A DNA stretch of 32,648 bases from Actinomycetota bacterium (lineage in GTDB: Bacteria; Actinomycetota; Thermoleophilia; Solirubrobacterales; 70-9). How positions within the stretch are numbered: the stretch's first letter is position 1; every line of letters starts with the position of its first letter. Made by a program: the position numbers and the translations under genes. The notes below the pieces were generated by a model that was given only the letters and a program-made list of their open reading frames with translations, was not told where the DNA came from and searched no databases. Of the stretch, positions 31,258 through 32,648 are shown one piece after another. The stretch is from contig JAFDWO010000019.1 in the NCBI GenBank assembly GCA_018268415.1, positions 1-32,648 of the forward strand, written 5' to 3'.

Positions 31258-31962
31258 ATGATGCTTTCCACAAAGAAGTTCACCTTCGTCCTGCCCCTCG
31301 TCGCGCTGCTCGCCGCCTGCGTCCTGCTTCCCGCCGCCGCGGGCGCTGCGACCGGCCGCACCGTCGCCGTCACCGCCTCGGCGAGCATCAAGGTGCCGAA
31401 CGACACCGCGAAGATCGGCTTCGGGGTGAAGCGCGAACGGACGACGCGCACCGCCGCCCTGCAGGCGACCGCCGCCGGCCTGCGCCAGGTGATCGCCGCC
31501 GCCAAGGCCTTCCCCGGCGTCGGCGAAGGCGATATCCGCACGGGCCGCATCAACGTCCGGCCGGTGCAAAAGGGCAAGGTCACCGTCTACCGTGCCACCG
31601 AGGGGATCCAGGTCACGCTCCACGAACCGGCCAAGGCGGGGGAACTGATCGCCAAGGGCCTCGGCGCCGGCGCCACCGGGGTCAGCGGTCCGAGCTTCGG
31701 CGTCGGCAACGAAGAAGCGGCGTTCGCCAAGGCCCTCGCCGCCGCCTTCGACAAGGCGAAGGAACGGGCGACGATCCTCGCCGCTCAGGCCGGTGCCAAG
31801 CTCGGCGAAGCGCTGACGATCGACGAAGGCGAAGGCGGCGAACTCGTCGGCAACTTCACGAGCGTCGAATCAGCGGCCGGCAAGGCAGCCCCCACCCCGC
31901 CCACCAAACCCGGCACCTCGCGGGTCTCGGCGACGGTCCACGTCGTTTTCGAACTGACCTAG
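31258..31962 (+). CDS. SIMPL-domain (DUF541) exported protein
   Basis: The 234-aa product has a signal peptide (about 1-31, ending AAAGA) and the SIMPL/DUF541 domain: RTVAVTASASIKVPNDTAKIGFGV, RTGRINVRPV, and the helix AFAKALAAAFDKAKERATILAAQAGAKLGEALTI. Related proteins (for example E. coli YggE) are periplasmic and tied to oxidative stress, but the molecular role is unresolved. ATG at 31258 follows GAGG by 3-4 bases; ATG at 31261 is equally possible. A Cys at residue 21 lies within the hydrophobic core (LLAAC), but a normal Sec cut is likelier than lipidation. Its TAG shares CTAG with the convergent gene's stop. Confidence 0.88.
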   Translation: MMLSTKKFTFVLPLVALLAACVLLPAAAGAATGRTVAVTASASIKVPNDTAKIGFGVKRERTTRTAALQATAAGLRQVIAAAKAFPGVGEGDIRTGRINVRPVQKGKVTVYRATEGIQVTLHEPAKAGELIAKGLGAGATGVSGPSFGVGNEEAAFAKALAAAFDKAKERATILAAQAGAKLGEALTIDEGEGGELVGNFTSVESAAGKAAPTPPTKPGTSRVSATVHVVFELT

Positions 31963-32648
31963 CCGGCCCCGGCCGGTTCAGGCCGGGGCACTGCGGCGAG
32001 GGTTGCGCTGCCGCTGACGCGGCAAGCGTCGCTGTCACCCGCCGCGAAGACGCCGAGCGGGATCGAGAAGGTGCGGGTGGCGTCGCGGTAGACGAGCAGC
32101 ACGGCCGCGCGGGTCGGGTTCGGATCTCCGGAGTAGATGGTTTCCGCCACCCTGCTCGGGGCACCTGGTTCGAGTTCCGTGTTCCCGACCTTCACGCTGC
32201 CGCCGCCGACGGCGAGCGAGTAGTCGACGCTCGACCCGGCCGGGCCGGTGGCGCGGAGTTCGAGGTAGGTGTGGGTGCCGCCCAGCTGGGCACTGAAGCA
32301 GACGGCGGTCAGGGTCAAGGGCCCGGCGGCGAAGATCGTGCGCGGGGCACCCCCGTCGGTTTCCCAGTGGGTTTCGTAGGCGATCCGCTGGAGGTTGCTC
32401 CGGAGTGCGAAGGCCGAGGCGGGCGTGCTTTCCAGCGTGCTCGCATCGCCCGCCTGCGCCGCGGTGTCGGCACTGGTGGCGTGGTCGGCGTTCGTGGCGC
32501 TGTTCGCGTGGTCGGCGTTCGTGGCGCTGTCGGCGTGGCCGGCGGTGTCGGCGTTGGTGGCGTGGGAGGCATTGGTGGCCGAGTCGGCGCTGGTCGCCTG
32601 CGGCACCTTGCCGAGGGTCGAGACCTTGATGTCGGCACCGGTGAGGGA
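31959..32648 (-). CDS. Surface-type protein with ATNAD-like repeats, 5' end beyond window
   Basis: The frame is open to the window edge, so the N-terminus is missing; at least 229 codons are present. It begins SLTGADIKVSTLGKVPQA, then about 50 residues of low-complexity repeats (ATNADTA, SATNADHA, ATSADTA; period about 7), then about 150 residues of beta-rich sequence with two cysteines (AVCFSAQ, DACRVSG) and a proline-rich end. This layout (LTGADI spacer, A/T/N/A/D repeats, C-terminal domain) recalls stalk-and-head surface proteins I associate with soil actinobacteria; function is unknown. GTG at 32606 is an internal codon, not the start. Confidence 0.7.
   Translation of the reverse strand, partial: SLTGADIKVSTLGKVPQATSADSATNASHATNADTAGHADSATNADHANSATNADHATSADTAAQAGDASTLESTPASAFALRSNLQRIAYETHWETDGGAPRTIFAAGPLTLTAVCFSAQLGGTHTYLELRATGPAGSSVDYSLAVGGGSVKVGNTELEPGAPSRVAETIYSGDPNPTRAAVLLVYRDATRTFSIPLGVFAAGDSDACRVSGSATLAAVPRPEPAGAG

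Noticed and set aside
32405..32629. Tandem-looking DNA repeats (GTGGCGTGGTCGGC-type) as a possible CRISPR or satellite
   Set aside because: The repeats are in frame with the ATNAD-type peptide repeats of the surface protein and vary codon by codon; no spacers are present.

Overview
The window is very GC-rich and densely coding. Its genes suggest a high-GC actinobacterium, most likely of the class Thermoleophilia (Solirubrobacter/Conexibacter-like). The pointers are many GTG/TTG starts, an F420-type luciferase-like oxidoreductase, menaquinone synthesis (menB), a Tat-exported EfeB, and a cell-surface protein with ATNAD-type repeats. This placement is inferred from gene content; no rRNA or tRNA gene is visible.

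Layout. 1-365: repeats and no gene. 366-1775: zwf (glucose-6-phosphate dehydrogenase). 1824-5227: iron-uptake genes in the order efeU-efeB-efeO, with three copies of a palindrome TTNGGGNNCCCTAA placed before efeU (two) and efeO (one). 5267-6907: recQ. 7249-8331: secreted GH26-like glycosidase, which overlaps the 3' end of a convergent four-gene minus-strand unit (11709 down to 8237: 57-aa membrane protein, YrhK-like membrane protein, MBL-fold hydrolase, membrane-anchored PQQ-type beta-propeller). 11753-19084: five tightly packed plus-strand genes (DHA2-type MFS, Vps62-like/membrane fusion, metallophosphoesterase, two further DHA2-type MFS). 19208-24502: six minus-strand genes read MarR, exported protein, MenB, acyl-CoA dehydrogenase, AMACR-type CoA epimerase, SDR; this looks like acyl-CoA/menaquinone metabolism. 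24562-26633: SGNH hydrolase, lipoprotein, TetR regulator. 27060-29862: F420-type LLM oxidoreductase and ilvD. 29967-32648: 60-aa protein, MDR dehydrogenase behind two CRP-like sites, SIMPL-domain protein, and a repeat-bearing surface protein cut by the window edge.

The most unusual content is between genes. Five long perfect hairpins (20-23 bp arms, 1-5 nt loops) lie between genes. Three belong to one sequence family; two of these form about 100-bp modules in direct orientation that bracket the SDR gene and supply stop codons of the genes next to them. A 163-bp segment bounded by 19-bp perfect inverted repeats lies between menB and the acyl-CoA dehydrogenase. A minus-strand segment with an extended Shine-Dalgarno and an intrinsic terminator, but no recognisable gene, lies upstream of the TetR gene. 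The YrhK-like gene has no canonical start where its coding signal begins and follows an in-frame TAG after a 57-codon membrane-protein ORF.
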